A stretch of 64,000 nt of DNA from Desulfosporosinus acididurans. Lineage in GTDB: Bacteria; Bacillota; Desulfitobacteriia; Desulfitobacteriales; Desulfitobacteriaceae. Where the stretch lies: assembly GCF_001029285.1 (NCBI RefSeq), contig NZ_LDZY01000001.1:310001-374000 (forward strand). Direction: 5' to 3'. Under the pieces are notes generated by a model. It had not been told where the DNA came from. It ran no database searches and saw only the letters and a program-made list of their open reading frames with translations. A program made the translations under genes and the position numbers. Shown here one piece after another: positions 25,916 through 34,156 of this stretch. The stretch's first letter is position 1; each line of letters opens with the position of its first letter.

Positions 25916-27952
25916 ATGATATTTATGCTGGACAACTTCGATTCTTTCACCTACAACCTTTATCAATACTTTGGTGAGCTAGGAGAAGAGATTGTAGTTA
26001 AGCGCCAAGATACCTGCACTTTAGCAGAAATTGAAGTTTTAAAACCAGACCTTATTGTTATCTCTCCCGGTCCTTGTACTCCCTCTGAATCCCCATTTTC
26101 CTTAACCCTTATTGATTATTTCAAAGAAAAAATCCCCATTTTAGGTGTGTGCCTTGGGCATCAAGCTATTGGGCAGTTTTTTGGCGGGAAAGTAGTAAGG
26201 GCTAAACAGCCAATTCATGGTAAAACAGATTATATTCATCATGACGGCAGAGGCTTATTTACTGGCTTGCCTAATCCTTTAGAGGTAACCCGTTACCATT
26301 CCTTGATTATTGAACGATCTTCACTTCCGGAAGAATTGACCATTAGTGCGGAAACTAAAGATGGGGAAATTATGGGACTCCGTCATATATCTTTTCCTAT
26401 CGAAGGAATTCAATTTCATCCTGAAGCGATCCTTACCCAAGCAGGCCGTCAACTTTTGCGAAATGCCCTGGAAAACGCTTTGAGGTGGAAACCCTTACAT
26501 CAACCTTCGGAATGGACGATTAAACCTTTTGCTTGTCAGTTCCCTCCTCATATCATGTTTCAAGCACTCAGAAACGAGCCCTTTCCCTTTTTTCTTGACA
26601 GCGGTGACGATTACCAAAAACTTGGCTGCTATTCTTTTCTGGGTGCAGCCCCTTTTTTAGAAGCAACTGCCTATCCTGAAAAACTCGAAATTACCTGGCC
26701 CAACGGATTGCCAAAAACAAAAACAATAACCCCGGCATTATCGCCTGGCAGTTTTGACTTTCTCAACAATACCATCCGTAAATATCATGTTTCAAATTCA
26801 CCCTTTCCCTTTTCCGGAGGCGCAGTAGGCTTTATCAGCTATGACCTGAAAGACGAAATCGAACATCTTCCGCATCTCTCAATCAATGACTTGGAGCTGC
26901 CCCTTTGGCGATTCGCCTGGTACGATGGAATTATCGTCTACGATCATTCCCAAAAAAACTATTGGTTGGTCGCCTGCGGGATTGATAAGGATGGAATTTG
27001 CCAGCATGACTTAGCAGAGGCTCGTATTCAGTATTTAGAACACCTTTTAAATTCTTATACCCCTTCAATATCGGGGCCTCTGGAATCTCTAGGGATGAAC
27101 CCTAAAAATTTATCTAAAATAAAGCCAACAGTCACTAAAGAAAACTATCTCCGGGATTTGAAACACGTTATTGAATATATTTATGCTGGAGATATCTACC
27201 AAGCCAACCTGACCCAGCGTTTTTCTCTGCCTTGGTCCGGGGATCCTTGGTCATTATATTCCGAACTACATCTGCAAAACCCTGCACCATTTGCAGCTTT
27301 TCTATACTACTCTGACTTTCAAATCCTTTGCAGTTCCCCTGAGCGCTTTATACGCATTACAAAGAACGGCCAAATCGAAACTCGCCCCATTAAGGGAACA
27401 CGGCCGCGAAGCGAATCACCTCTTGAGGATGAAGCTCAGGCCCAATCCCTGATGTCAAGTCAGAAAGACCGTGCCGAATTGACCATGATCATTGATCTGG
27501 AACGTAACGACTTGGGACGAATCTGCCAATTCGGGAGTGTGAAAGTAACTGACCTTATAACTCTGGAAAAATATCCGACCGTTTGGCATCTCGTTTCGGC
27601 CATAACAGGACAACTCCAAAAAGGCCTCCAGCCTAGTGAGATTCTTCAAGCAATTTTCCCCGGCGGCTCGATTACTGGAGCTCCGAAAATACGAGCTATG
27701 GAAATTATCGATGAACTAGAACCCAATCAGCGAGGGATTTACACTGGAAGTATTGGATATATTGGTTTTGATGGCGCTTGGGACCTGAATATCGTTATTC
27801 GCACAATCCTTTTGAAAAACGGAAAGGCCTATATTCATGCCGGCGGCGGGATTGTTGCCGATTCTATACCTGCCGATGAATACCAAGAGACCCTTGATAA
27901 AGCAAAAGCCCTGTTCAGGGTTTTGAAAGGACAACTACATGATTCCCACTAA
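25916..27952 (+). CDS. pabB: Fused aminodeoxychorismate synthase (PabA-PabB)
   Basis: 678 aa. Residues 1-190 are a class I glutamine amidotransferase (PabA/TrpG) with catalytic triad C79 in GVCLGHQ, H168 and E170 in FHPE. Residues 200-678 are the chorismate-binding PabB domain. PIKGTRPR, with Lys where anthranilate synthases have Ala, points to aminodeoxychorismate rather than anthranilate. Further motifs: GDIYQANLTQRF, ERNDLGRI, PGGSITGAPK, HAGGGIVADS. Together with pabC it makes p-aminobenzoate for folate. Both subunits are fused here. Confidence 0.95.
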   Translation: MIFMLDNFDSFTYNLYQYFGELGEEIVVKRQDTCTLAEIEVLKPDLIVISPGPCTPSESPFSLTLIDYFKEKIPILGVCLGHQAIGQFFGGKVVRAKQPIHGKTDYIHHDGRGLFTGLPNPLEVTRYHSLIIERSSLPEELTISAETKDGEIMGLRHISFPIEGIQFHPEAILTQAGRQLLRNALENALRWKPLHQPSEWTIKPFACQFPPHIMFQALRNEPFPFFLDSGDDYQKLGCYSFLGAAPFLEATAYPEKLEITWPNGLPKTKTITPALSPGSFDFLNNTIRKYHVSNSPFPFSGGAVGFISYDLKDEIEHLPHLSINDLELPLWRFAWYDGIIVYDHSQKNYWLVACGIDKDGICQHDLAEARIQYLEHLLNSYTPSISGPLESLGMNPKNLSKIKPTVTKENYLRDLKHVIEYIYAGDIYQANLTQRFSLPWSGDPWSLYSELHLQNPAPFAAFLYYSDFQILCSSPERFIRITKNGQIETRPIKGTRPRSESPLEDEAQAQSLMSSQKDRAELTMIIDLERNDLGRICQFGSVKVTDLITLEKYPTVWHLVSAITGQLQKGLQPSEILQAIFPGGSITGAPKIRAMEIIDELEPNQRGIYTGSIGYIGFDGAWDLNIVIRTILLKNGKAYIHAGGGIVADSIPADEYQETLDKAKALFRVLKGQLHDSH

Positions 27953-28751
27953 TGTTATTTCTTCTCAAGATCGGTTATTCTTATTTGGTTATGGGCTATT
28001 CGAAACCCTTCTCATCACGGAATCAGGCCCTCTTTTTTCAGACCTGCACTGGAATCGTATGCAAGAAGGGGCTTCATTTCTTAACCTTAAGTTTCTTGAT
28101 CAAAGCGAATGGACAAAATCAATACAGGAATTTATCCGTCATAATCCCGCCTCTTTCCCTTTTGCCCTGCGCATAACCCTTAGCGGCGGATCACCCGGGA
28201 CTGATCTTCCAGCACAACTTTTCTTTAATGTAAGACCCCTGCCCTATAGACCAGAACAATATCTTAGAGGAATAAAGCTCCACCTTTTATCTGCTCCGCG
28301 TAACGAACATTCTCCTTTAGCAGCTATAAAATCGACGAACTATTTAGAAAACTTGCTGGCTAAAGAAACCGCTCTGCGCTTTGGTGCTGATGAGGGCATA
28401 TGGCTCAACACCAAGGGATACCTTACTGAAGGAACCATGAGCAATTTGTTCTTTATCAAAAAGAATAAACTTTTCACCCCATCTCTGGCAAGCGGATGTT
28501 TACCTGGTACACGGCGTCATATAATTATAAAGTTGGCTGAAATCCTCAATATCCCAACAGAAGAAGGTTTATTTACAGTTGAAGAACTCTTAGCGTCTGA
28601 CGAAATATTCGTAACAAATGCTCTGATGGGGCTGATGCCTGTCTGCTGCGTGGATGATGTATCATTTACTGTATCACCGCCAGTTGCTGCAAATTCCCTT
28701 CTACGACGACTGGAATTAGCTTATAACAAAAAGATGTCAGGTTATCCCTGA
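27939..28751 (+). CDS. pabC: Aminodeoxychorismate lyase
   Basis: 270 aa fold-type IV PLP enzyme releasing pyruvate from aminodeoxychorismate to give p-aminobenzoate. Catalytic Lys in AAIKSTNYLENLLAKE (about residue 131), then DEGIWLNTKGYLTEGTMSNLFFIK and SGCLPGTRR. Its ATG lies 14 bp inside the end of pabB, preceded by AAAGGA, so translation is coupled. D-amino acid and branched-chain aminotransferases share the fold; the neighbour settles the call. Confidence 0.93.
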   Translation: MIPTNVISSQDRLFLFGYGLFETLLITESGPLFSDLHWNRMQEGASFLNLKFLDQSEWTKSIQEFIRHNPASFPFALRITLSGGSPGTDLPAQLFFNVRPLPYRPEQYLRGIKLHLLSAPRNEHSPLAAIKSTNYLENLLAKETALRFGADEGIWLNTKGYLTEGTMSNLFFIKKNKLFTPSLASGCLPGTRRHIIIKLAEILNIPTEEGLFTVEELLASDEIFVTNALMGLMPVCCVDDVSFTVSPPVAANSLLRRLELAYNKKMSGYP

Positions 28752-28760
28752 CATCTTTTT
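28728..28760. terminator. Shared convergent terminator
   Basis: 14-bp perfect stem AAAAAGATGTCAGG/CCTGACATCTTTTT with a 5-nt loop; overlaps the end of pabC and abuts the stop of the convergent ABM gene. Confidence 0.9.
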
Positions 28761-29023
28761 TAATATTTCTCTTCGATAACTTCAAATATTTGCGGCGTTG
28801 AGGACTTAAAAGCATTGTTTTCTCCAACTGTGCCGGACCAATTTTCGAAGGCGCGGCGGTCTTCCCATTTAGAGAAGAGCATAATTTCCGAGGTGTCTTG
28901 CTGTTGATTTACTGAAGCAAATTTGAAACCATCGACGTTTTCGCAAGTACGTATTCCGGTTCTAACTTGTCCTAACAAACGATCAAGATCTGGACCATCA
29001 AAGGTATGAATTACAGTAAGCAT
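28760..29023 (-). CDS. Antibiotic biosynthesis monooxygenase-like (ABM) protein
   Basis: 87 aa, dimeric alpha-beta barrel of the ABM superfamily: strand-helix-strand with FKFASVNQQQDTSEIMLFSKWEDRRAFENW, the typical W-x3-AF-W signature. Members range from quinol monooxygenases to haem-degrading or detoxifying proteins; the substrate is not predictable. GGAGG 7-8 nt before ATG. The 239 bp upstream contain no gene. Confidence 0.82.
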   Translation of the reverse strand: MLTVIHTFDGPDLDRLLGQVRTGIRTCENVDGFKFASVNQQQDTSEIMLFSKWEDRRAFENWSGTVGENNAFKSSTPQIFEVIEEKY

Positions 29024-29262
29024 TTACTATACCTCCAATATTAAACTTCTATTTCCCGGATTAGCTTACCCGGAACTAACGTCCTGCATACTTAATTCCA
29101 TGAACCTTCAAGCCGGCATTAGCATACTTTGTAATGCATAGTCTTAAATCAACGAGAAGAATTTCTTAGTTTTGAGCTTTGACGTGTAAATATTTCGAAT
29201 TTCATGCTATACTTAATTTAGTAAAAGGCTCAACTGGAAGTGCACAAAGGGGGATTAAATAG

Positions 29263-29580
29263 ATGAAGCTTACTTATGTACGTACAGATTTCCCTAATGG
29301 CCGTTCACACATATTAATGCGTGATTCCGAATCGCCAAATCCTGAACTTGTACATTTTTTGCTTGTTCTAAGTAACAAAGGTACTGTATGGGTCGATGTT
29401 TTCTGGCCTTTTGATGAAGAATCTGAAGGATTTACTCGAAGAATTTCGGAACAGCAGTTTTGGCAAACTTTCCGCGAATGGAGATTACAGGGAATTAAAC
29501 TTGGCGACAATGGCAGGGTCGCGGATATGTTAGCTCGTAAACAGCTATTAACTAAAAAAAGTCGGGAAAAAGACGCCTAA
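29263..29580 (+). CDS. Hypothetical protein, 105 aa
   Basis: No family recognised. GGGGG ribosome site before ATG, own terminator 7 bp after the stop. The sequence is rich in aromatic and charged residues (VWVDVFWPFDEESEGFTRR, QQFWQTFREWRLQGI) with a basic C-terminus; no membrane segment or cysteine. Probably a small globular cytoplasmic protein. Confidence 0.7.
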   Translation: MKLTYVRTDFPNGRSHILMRDSESPNPELVHFLLVLSNKGTVWVDVFWPFDEESEGFTRRISEQQFWQTFREWRLQGIKLGDNGRVADMLARKQLLTKKSREKDA

Positions 29581-29586
29581 AAATCT

Positions 29587-29612
29587 AAAAAGCGGTTGCA
29601 ACCGCTTTTTTT
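29587..29612 (+). terminator. Intrinsic terminator
   Basis: Perfect 12+12 palindrome AAAAAGCGGTTG/CAACCGCTTTTT plus more T; lies between converging genes and can act in both directions. Confidence 0.92.
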
Positions 29613-29623
29613 ATTGCTCTGTT

Positions 29624-30064
29624 TTACTGATAGAAAAAGCCTTCTTTAAGCTTTTGCAATTGTTTTAAATGATCATGCTCGTCAGCAAATATTGGTTCTA
29701 GTAATTCTTTATCGGCGCCGCTTAAATTTCGTTCTGAATATTGAACTGCTCGGGCTAGTCCTTTGTCCTCACCGGAATAAAGGTGGTCCAGCATTTGTTC
29801 AGACTTTACCTTTCCCAAGTTACGTATTCGATTTTTCCAGGTTTCGATATTCCCTGCCAGTCCCGCACCTTCTCGGACTTTTCCCCCGTTCATTTGAATA
29901 TAATAGGCCAGCCTTGTAGCGTGATTTTTATGATCCGTAAGAATACTTGTTAGATGGTTTCTGAGCGGTCCATCAGAAAGCACATCGACACATGATTGAT
30001 ATTCTTCGATTGCCATATGTTCGCCCGCCAAAATTGAATTTAATACTTCGAAGGATCTATCCAT
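29624..30064 (-). CDS. Ferritin-like (DUF2383-type) protein
   Basis: 146 aa four-helix bundle. Helix signatures GEHMAIEEYQSC (residues 14-25), DHKNHATRLAYY (about 44-55), GEDKGLARAVQY and DEHDHLKQLQKL supply Glu/His residues spaced as in ferritin-like di-iron or metal-binding bundles. DUF2383 members are common in spore formers and anaerobes; function unknown, perhaps metal handling or oxidative stress. AGGAGG before ATG. Confidence 0.82.
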   Translation of the reverse strand: MDRSFEVLNSILAGEHMAIEEYQSCVDVLSDGPLRNHLTSILTDHKNHATRLAYYIQMNGGKVREGAGLAGNIETWKNRIRNLGKVKSEQMLDHLYSGEDKGLARAVQYSERNLSGADKELLEPIFADEHDHLKQLQKLKEGFFYQ

Positions 30065-30121
30065 AATTCAAACCTCCTATCTTTACAATAGTTTGTTTCA
30101 TAGCCTTCAAAATATGTGATA

Positions 30122-30406
30122 TCAGGATGAAATCCTCGACTGTTTAGCCTTTTCCAGGCGATAAACTAAGGCCAATAACTCAGCAACAGCACGATAAAGC
30201 TGCGGCGGTATTTCTTTAGTTAGTTCAATTTGAATTAATGCCTCAACTAGGGCTTCGTTTTTCTGGATTAATATCCCTTCTGCCTCAGCGACTTCAATCA
30301 TTCTACGTGCTAGCTCACCTCGTCCCTTGGCCACGACACGCGGCGCTCCCGTCTGATCGTACCGTAAGGCAGCAGCGATTTCCGATTTTTTATTCTTTAT
30401 AGTCAT
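30122..30406 (-). CDS. FlhB-like cytoplasmic domain protein
   Basis: 94 aa corresponding to the cytoplasmic domain of the flagellar/type III export switch FlhB (YlqH of Bacillus): AAALRYDQTGAPRVVAKGRGELARRMIEVAEAEGI. The NPTH autocleavage motif of true FlhB is absent, as in the YlqH group. ATG overlaps the stop of the FliK-like gene by 4 bp. No other flagellar genes are near, so this is an orphan pair whose job is unclear. Confidence 0.88.
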   Translation of the reverse strand: MTIKNKKSEIAAALRYDQTGAPRVVAKGRGELARRMIEVAEAEGILIQKNEALVEALIQIELTKEIPPQLYRAVAELLALVYRLEKAKQSRISS

Positions 30407-31494
30407 CCTGCAACATCAACTCCACGTCTTCTATGCCCGAGAAGAAAGTCTTTAAACTCCGAATTATGTTCCAAATCCTCTGTGTCAACCTTCGAAAGCA
30501 GAAATCCCAGCTTTGTAAACCGGGCTTTTGTTTCCGGCAAAACCTCTTCAACTAATTCTGGAAGTTCCGGATCACTTGATAGAATATCGAGAGTCAAAGA
30601 ATCTTGACTAAAATAGGCATCGACACCTATAAGACCCAACGTTTCGGTTTCCATTTGAATTGCGATACGACAATGATTTTCATCCATTTTCGTTCCTTTT
30701 CGAGCACTTTCGATTCCAATTTTTACGGGTATACAGCGCTCCTGGTTCATTAAAGGAAGATGAAGCAATACATACCCATTATTCAATGTACCCGTTTTAA
30801 GCCATAATTGCTGTCCGGTTATTGCATCTAAAAGGTCAGTAAGGGACTTCTCGGAATGGCCTTCCTCCATTTGGTCATTAATCTCCTTAAGAAGGGCATA
30901 CTTCAAAGTATCTTTTAACTGTTCTTTTTCCTGTTCTCTAGCTCTGAGATCTAGTTTAAGCATTTGCCAAAATCGTTGTTCATAATCGATTCCCAACTTT
31001 CGCAGGCAATCAATAATTTTCTCTGCACCATTATCTTCTATGAGAGTTTCCCATTTAGGGAAAGATTTTTTAATTATATCCAGAAATTCTTGGGAAAAAA
31101 GCCCCTGCAGGTTATCCAATAAAGGAACTCCGCTGTTAAAAGTCGTGAAATTTCTTATAAGGTTAACAAGATCTTGCCTCAACGGCATTCCCCTTTCTGT
31201 CAACTCCATAAATTCCTGGGAATTGACAGGAATGTCCTGGGGATTTTCCAGGTAAGGCTCTCTTAGTAAAAGGCAGACTCCATCTTCCTCATCTCCGACA
31301 TTCACCCAAAATTTATCCCCTGCCTCAGCAGAAGTCTCAAGTATTGCCCGCAGGGCTTGCCCTTTAACCCGGATTATTCCATAATTCTCTCCGTCTTTCT
31401 GAAGAACTTCCACCAAAATGCGTTCCCCAGGCTGCCCTACCTTTAATTTCTGTTTCTCAATCGACTGTATGGCAGACAAAGGATTTATTTCCAT
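30403..31494 (-). CDS. FliK-like (YlqG-type) protein
   Basis: 363 aa from ATG 31494, behind AAGGGGTGG. The C-terminal 130 residues (about 225-355) have the strand pattern of the flagellar hook-length control domain of FliK: LWLKTGTLNNGYVLLHLPLM, then CRIAIQMETETLGLIGVDAYF and LSSDPELPELVEEVLPETKARFTKLGF. The N-terminal part is unrelated and probably flexible. Coupled by a 4-bp overlap to the FlhB-like gene, as ylqG-ylqH in Bacillus. Assignment to FliK is remote homology by eye. Confidence 0.75.
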   Translation of the reverse strand: MEINPLSAIQSIEKQKLKVGQPGERILVEVLQKDGENYGIIRVKGQALRAILETSAEAGDKFWVNVGDEEDGVCLLLREPYLENPQDIPVNSQEFMELTERGMPLRQDLVNLIRNFTTFNSGVPLLDNLQGLFSQEFLDIIKKSFPKWETLIEDNGAEKIIDCLRKLGIDYEQRFWQMLKLDLRAREQEKEQLKDTLKYALLKEINDQMEEGHSEKSLTDLLDAITGQQLWLKTGTLNNGYVLLHLPLMNQERCIPVKIGIESARKGTKMDENHCRIAIQMETETLGLIGVDAYFSQDSLTLDILSSDPELPELVEEVLPETKARFTKLGFLLSKVDTEDLEHNSEFKDFLLGHRRRGVDVAG

Positions 31495-31541
31495 CTTCTC
31501 CACCCCTTAAGGTCAATATGGTTTCCTTTTTCTACTTATTA

Positions 31542-31571
31542 AAACAGCTTAGGATAATTCCTAAGCTGTTT
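31542..31571 (-). terminator. Hairpin upstream of the FliK-like gene
   Basis: 13-bp perfect stem AAACAGCTTAGGA/TCCTAAGCTGTTT with a 4-nt loop; only a weak T run on the minus strand. It may end transcription coming from the phosphodiesterase gene. Confidence 0.55.
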
Positions 31572-31667
31572 GTTAATTCCCAAACATATAATCTCTTGCT
31601 AACGTCTTGCAGCATCTTAAGTTCTACTGTAGAAACGCTTAGACCCACGATCTTAAAAATCGTTAAA

Positions 31668-31855
31668 TTTTTATCCAGTTTTTAAGACCCCCACTTCTTG
31701 TAAGTGGGGGTGGGTCCCTCGTTAACTTCAGGTGGGGTAGATTCCTCCTTCGCCGCTAAGTATTCCTATTGGGAAAGGCGGCTCGGCAATAATGTCCACT
31801 GGACATTATTGTATCTGAAGCCCCGATGTTCAGCTTTAGCGTAAGCGAGTCCACT
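31668..31855 (+). repeat. Palindromic dispersed element, copy C (long)
   Basis: 188 bp. Left hairpin CCCCCACTT/AAGTGGGGG (31688-31710), right end CCCCGATGTTCAGCTTTAGC...GAGTCCACT. Between them is extra sequence absent from copy A: a second partial left end (CTTCAGGTGGGGTAGATTCC), a GCCGC/GCGGC stem and an 11-bp palindrome CAATAATGTCC/GGACATTATTG (31787-31811). A composite formed by insertion or unequal exchange. It lies 3' of the phosphodiesterase gene. No protein is encoded. Confidence 0.75.
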
Positions 31856-31873
31856 GAACTAAGATACTTGATT

Positions 31874-32356
31874 TTAAAAATAAATATGTTTCGCATTAAT
31901 ACTACCCTCTTGTAATACCATCCAGCCAAAAGAATATTGAGGTTCACGACGTTTATCCGTTGGTGAACCGGGATTAAACATAAGTACCCCCTGATGCCAC
32001 ATCAGAGCGGGTGTATGGCTATGCCCAAAAACGACAATATCAACGGGATTTGACACAAAAGCATTATAAGCACGTTCCATGGTTGTTTGGCCCTTACCTT
32101 GGTGTCCATGTATTATGCCAATTTTCAAAGAACCACACTCAACCCATTCTTGACTAGGAAGATTTACATCCCAATCATCACAATTCCCGCATACTGCTTT
32201 AACAGGAGCTAGGAGAGAGAGTTCGTCAAGGATTTCCTTGTGAACTAAATCTCCGGCATGAATAATAAGATCCGCCTCCTCTAAATGCTCCCAAACAAAA
32301 CGTGGTAATGTTTTCCCTAATCTTAAATGGGTGTCAGATAAAACAGCGATTTTCAT
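31874..32356 (-). CDS. Metallophosphoesterase (YfcE/MJ0936 type)
   Basis: 160 aa calcineurin-like phosphodiesterase with the complete metal-site set: DTH (residues 8-10), GD (35-36), GNCD (57-60), GH (84-85) and GHSH (111-114). Such proteins hydrolyse phosphodiesters in vitro; the cellular substrate is unknown. ATG start. The gene is bracketed by repeat copies C (3' side) and D (5' side) in the same orientation, so it could in principle have been moved or be deleted as a unit. Confidence 0.92.
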   Translation of the reverse strand: MKIAVLSDTHLRLGKTLPRFVWEHLEEADLIIHAGDLVHKEILDELSLLAPVKAVCGNCDDWDVNLPSQEWVECGSLKIGIIHGHQGKGQTTMERAYNAFVSNPVDIVVFGHSHTPALMWHQGVLMFNPGSPTDKRREPQYSFGWMVLQEGSINAKHIYF

Positions 32357-32368
32357 CGAATTTACCTC

Positions 32369-32419
32369 ATTTATCCAGTTTTCAAGACCCCCACTTCTTT
32401 AAGTGGGGGTGGGTCCCTC
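32369..32419 (+). repeat. Palindromic dispersed element, copy D (left part only)
   Basis: TTTATCCAGTTTTCAAGA followed by hairpin CCCCCACTT, CTTT, AAGTGGGGG (32388-32409) and TGGGTCCCTC, nearly identical to the left end of copy C. No right end follows. About 150 bp downstream to 32569 contain no gene. Confidence 0.75.
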
Positions 32420-32569
32420 ACTATTTTCGCATTTATATATAAACCTTGAATTCACTTTATAAGAGATAAATCTTACTTTATGTTGATACATTATAACATA
32501 ATTCTTGAATTTGGAGAAAAGCTAAGAGTAAGAAAGGATTGCAAGGTTTTCCCTGCAACCCTTCAGGAA

Positions 32570-32941
32570 TCAATGAAAATAGTTTAAAGAATGACGTTGT
32601 CTTTTAATGGCTTTCCTAACTTCATTGGCAACGCGCCAGGTCTCTGGCAGGTGAGGCGTGATTAACTCTAATTTTCCGGATCGTTTGTCTATTAAAATAT
32701 CGACAGTTGGTTTTCGTCCTTGTTCTTTCTCTCCTGGGTGCAAAATATCAATTCCTATTTTATGTTCATCATATTGAGGAGGAACAAGATAATTCAAAAC
32801 CTCTTCAGTTGCATCCATTAACTCGACAACTTGATCTTGTGGGTATCCTTCTCGCAAGAGAATATCCCGTACTTGAGTTAGAGGATGGTCAAGGGTCAAT
32901 AACATCTGGGCGCGTTGAATCAAATTATAATCGATATCCAT
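32570..32941 (-). CDS. Hypothetical protein, 123 aa
   Basis: No family recognised. N-terminal half is helical (YNLIQRAQMLLTLDHPLTQVRDILLREGY), the middle acidic with Pro-rich turns, the C-terminus helical and basic (VANEVRKAIKRQRHSLNYFH). The REGYPQDQVVELMD stretch looks like a small helix-hairpin unit. GGAGG before ATG. Divergent from the YdcZ gene. Confidence 0.68.
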   Translation of the reverse strand: MDIDYNLIQRAQMLLTLDHPLTQVRDILLREGYPQDQVVELMDATEEVLNYLVPPQYDEHKIGIDILHPGEKEQGRKPTVDILIDKRSGKLELITPHLPETWRVANEVRKAIKRQRHSLNYFH

Positions 32942-33055
32942 GACGCACCTCCACTTTATTTTGATATCTTCATTTTTCCCTTAACCCATGTAATGAATAC
33001 TGATTAGATGTTTACGAATCTGGCGATATCTTACAGTCATATTAAGGAGGTAACA

Positions 33056-33499
33056 ATGTTAAAATTTCTGTCATTGCCTTTTGTTATAGCCGGAATTTCA
33101 GGAATTACTATGGCTGTCCAAGGCACATTAAATTCGTTATTAAGCGAAAAAACCTCTTTATTATCTGCGACCTTTATCGTTCATATTATTGGAACAGTTA
33201 TTGCGCTGTTAGCTCTTTTGGTCTGCAAAATACCAATCTATAAACATAATTGGGGATCAATTCCTTGGTTTCTTTACCTTGGAGGCTTATTAAGTGTCCT
33301 TATAGTTGGACTTGTTGCGGTCAGCATTCCTAAAATCGGTGTCTGCAATGCTACGACAGCTATTATTATTGGACAGGTGAGCACAGCAGTTCTGATCGAT
33401 CATTTTGGATGGTTTGGCATTCAGCGATTTCCCTGGAATCCGTGGCAGTTTCTAGGCATTGTTTTATTTGCGGCAGGTGCAAAACTTCTTTTCAGATGA
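33056..33499 (+). CDS. DMT-superfamily membrane protein (YdcZ/DUF606)
   Basis: 147 aa with five hydrophobic helices. N-terminal SLPFVIAGISGITMAVQGTLNSLL and central FIVHIIGTVIALLAL followed by WFLYLGGLLSV are characteristic of the YdcZ half-size drug/metabolite transporters, which act as dimers or pairs. ATG 33056 has AAGGAGG 5 nt upstream; the longer frame to 33008 has none. Substrate unknown. No second YdcZ partner is adjacent. Confidence 0.85.
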   Translation: MLKFLSLPFVIAGISGITMAVQGTLNSLLSEKTSLLSATFIVHIIGTVIALLALLVCKIPIYKHNWGSIPWFLYLGGLLSVLIVGLVAVSIPKIGVCNATTAIIIGQVSTAVLIDHFGWFGIQRFPWNPWQFLGIVLFAAGAKLLFR

Positions 33500-33504
33500 T
33501 CAGC

Positions 33505-34029
33505 TTAAGTATTAGTACGTGCACCAATGATACCCAAGTTCTTGATTATGGAATAGATTTCATCGCTTATGACAAATTTTCGAATTTGCCCGTTAGAAGC
33601 AAGAATAACCGAGGTTTTTCCCGTTGTTTTTTGATCACTTTCAATTAGTCTAGACAAAAAAGCATAGGCATCACTGCTTACAGGAAGTTGATTAAATTCT
33701 CCATCAGCAACAAATATTATCCAATACCCCGAGGTAATCTCACTTCTGCCATTATGAAGGTCATTCGCAAGATTAGAAAATTCTTGACCTAATACGTTTT
33801 GCGAATTCGCAGCAGAACTATAACTTTTATTTGCAGTGCTATTTAAGGTGTAATTGTCATTAAGAGTACTGGTTTGAGTGACGGGGTCTGATAAACGAGT
33901 ATAAATATCTTTGAAAAAATTAGGAAAGAGTACATACCCTACTACTCCTATGATAAGAACCCAAAGGGCCAAGGCCTGTAAATCCTGCCATAACTCACTG
34001 CGTGGCGGTCTTCCCCAGGTATTTGGCAT
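33505..34029 (-). CDS. Membrane-anchored hypothetical protein
   Basis: 174 aa from ATG 34029 (GGGGGAGAGG just before it). Short N-terminal cytoplasmic part, one membrane helix (about residues 20-38), then a Ser/Thr/Asn-rich linker and an extracytoplasmic domain with two similar strand-helix units, each starting near a hydrophobic strand: YWIIFVADGEFNQLPVSSDA and TSVILASNGQIRKFVISDEI. No family recognised. Convergent with the YdcZ gene with only 5 bp between, divergent from uvrC. Confidence 0.68.
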   Translation of the reverse strand: MPNTWGRPPRSELWQDLQALALWVLIIGVVGYVLFPNFFKDIYTRLSDPVTQTSTLNDNYTLNSTANKSYSSAANSQNVLGQEFSNLANDLHNGRSEITSGYWIIFVADGEFNQLPVSSDAYAFLSRLIESDQKTTGKTSVILASNGQIRKFVISDEIYSIIKNLGIIGARTNT

Positions 34030-34156
34030 AACCTCTCCCCCATTTATCATAATTGTATATACTTACAGCATATATACGTTTGAAAATGTGCAGATATGAA
34101 CGGAGCACTTGCATCTTGCTTACCCGAGCCCTAAAATAGGAACAGAGGTGGTAAAA

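Noticed and set aside
27455-27934. Antisense frames within pabAB and other long genes
   Set aside because: They mirror codon usage of the sense gene and have no ribosome sites.
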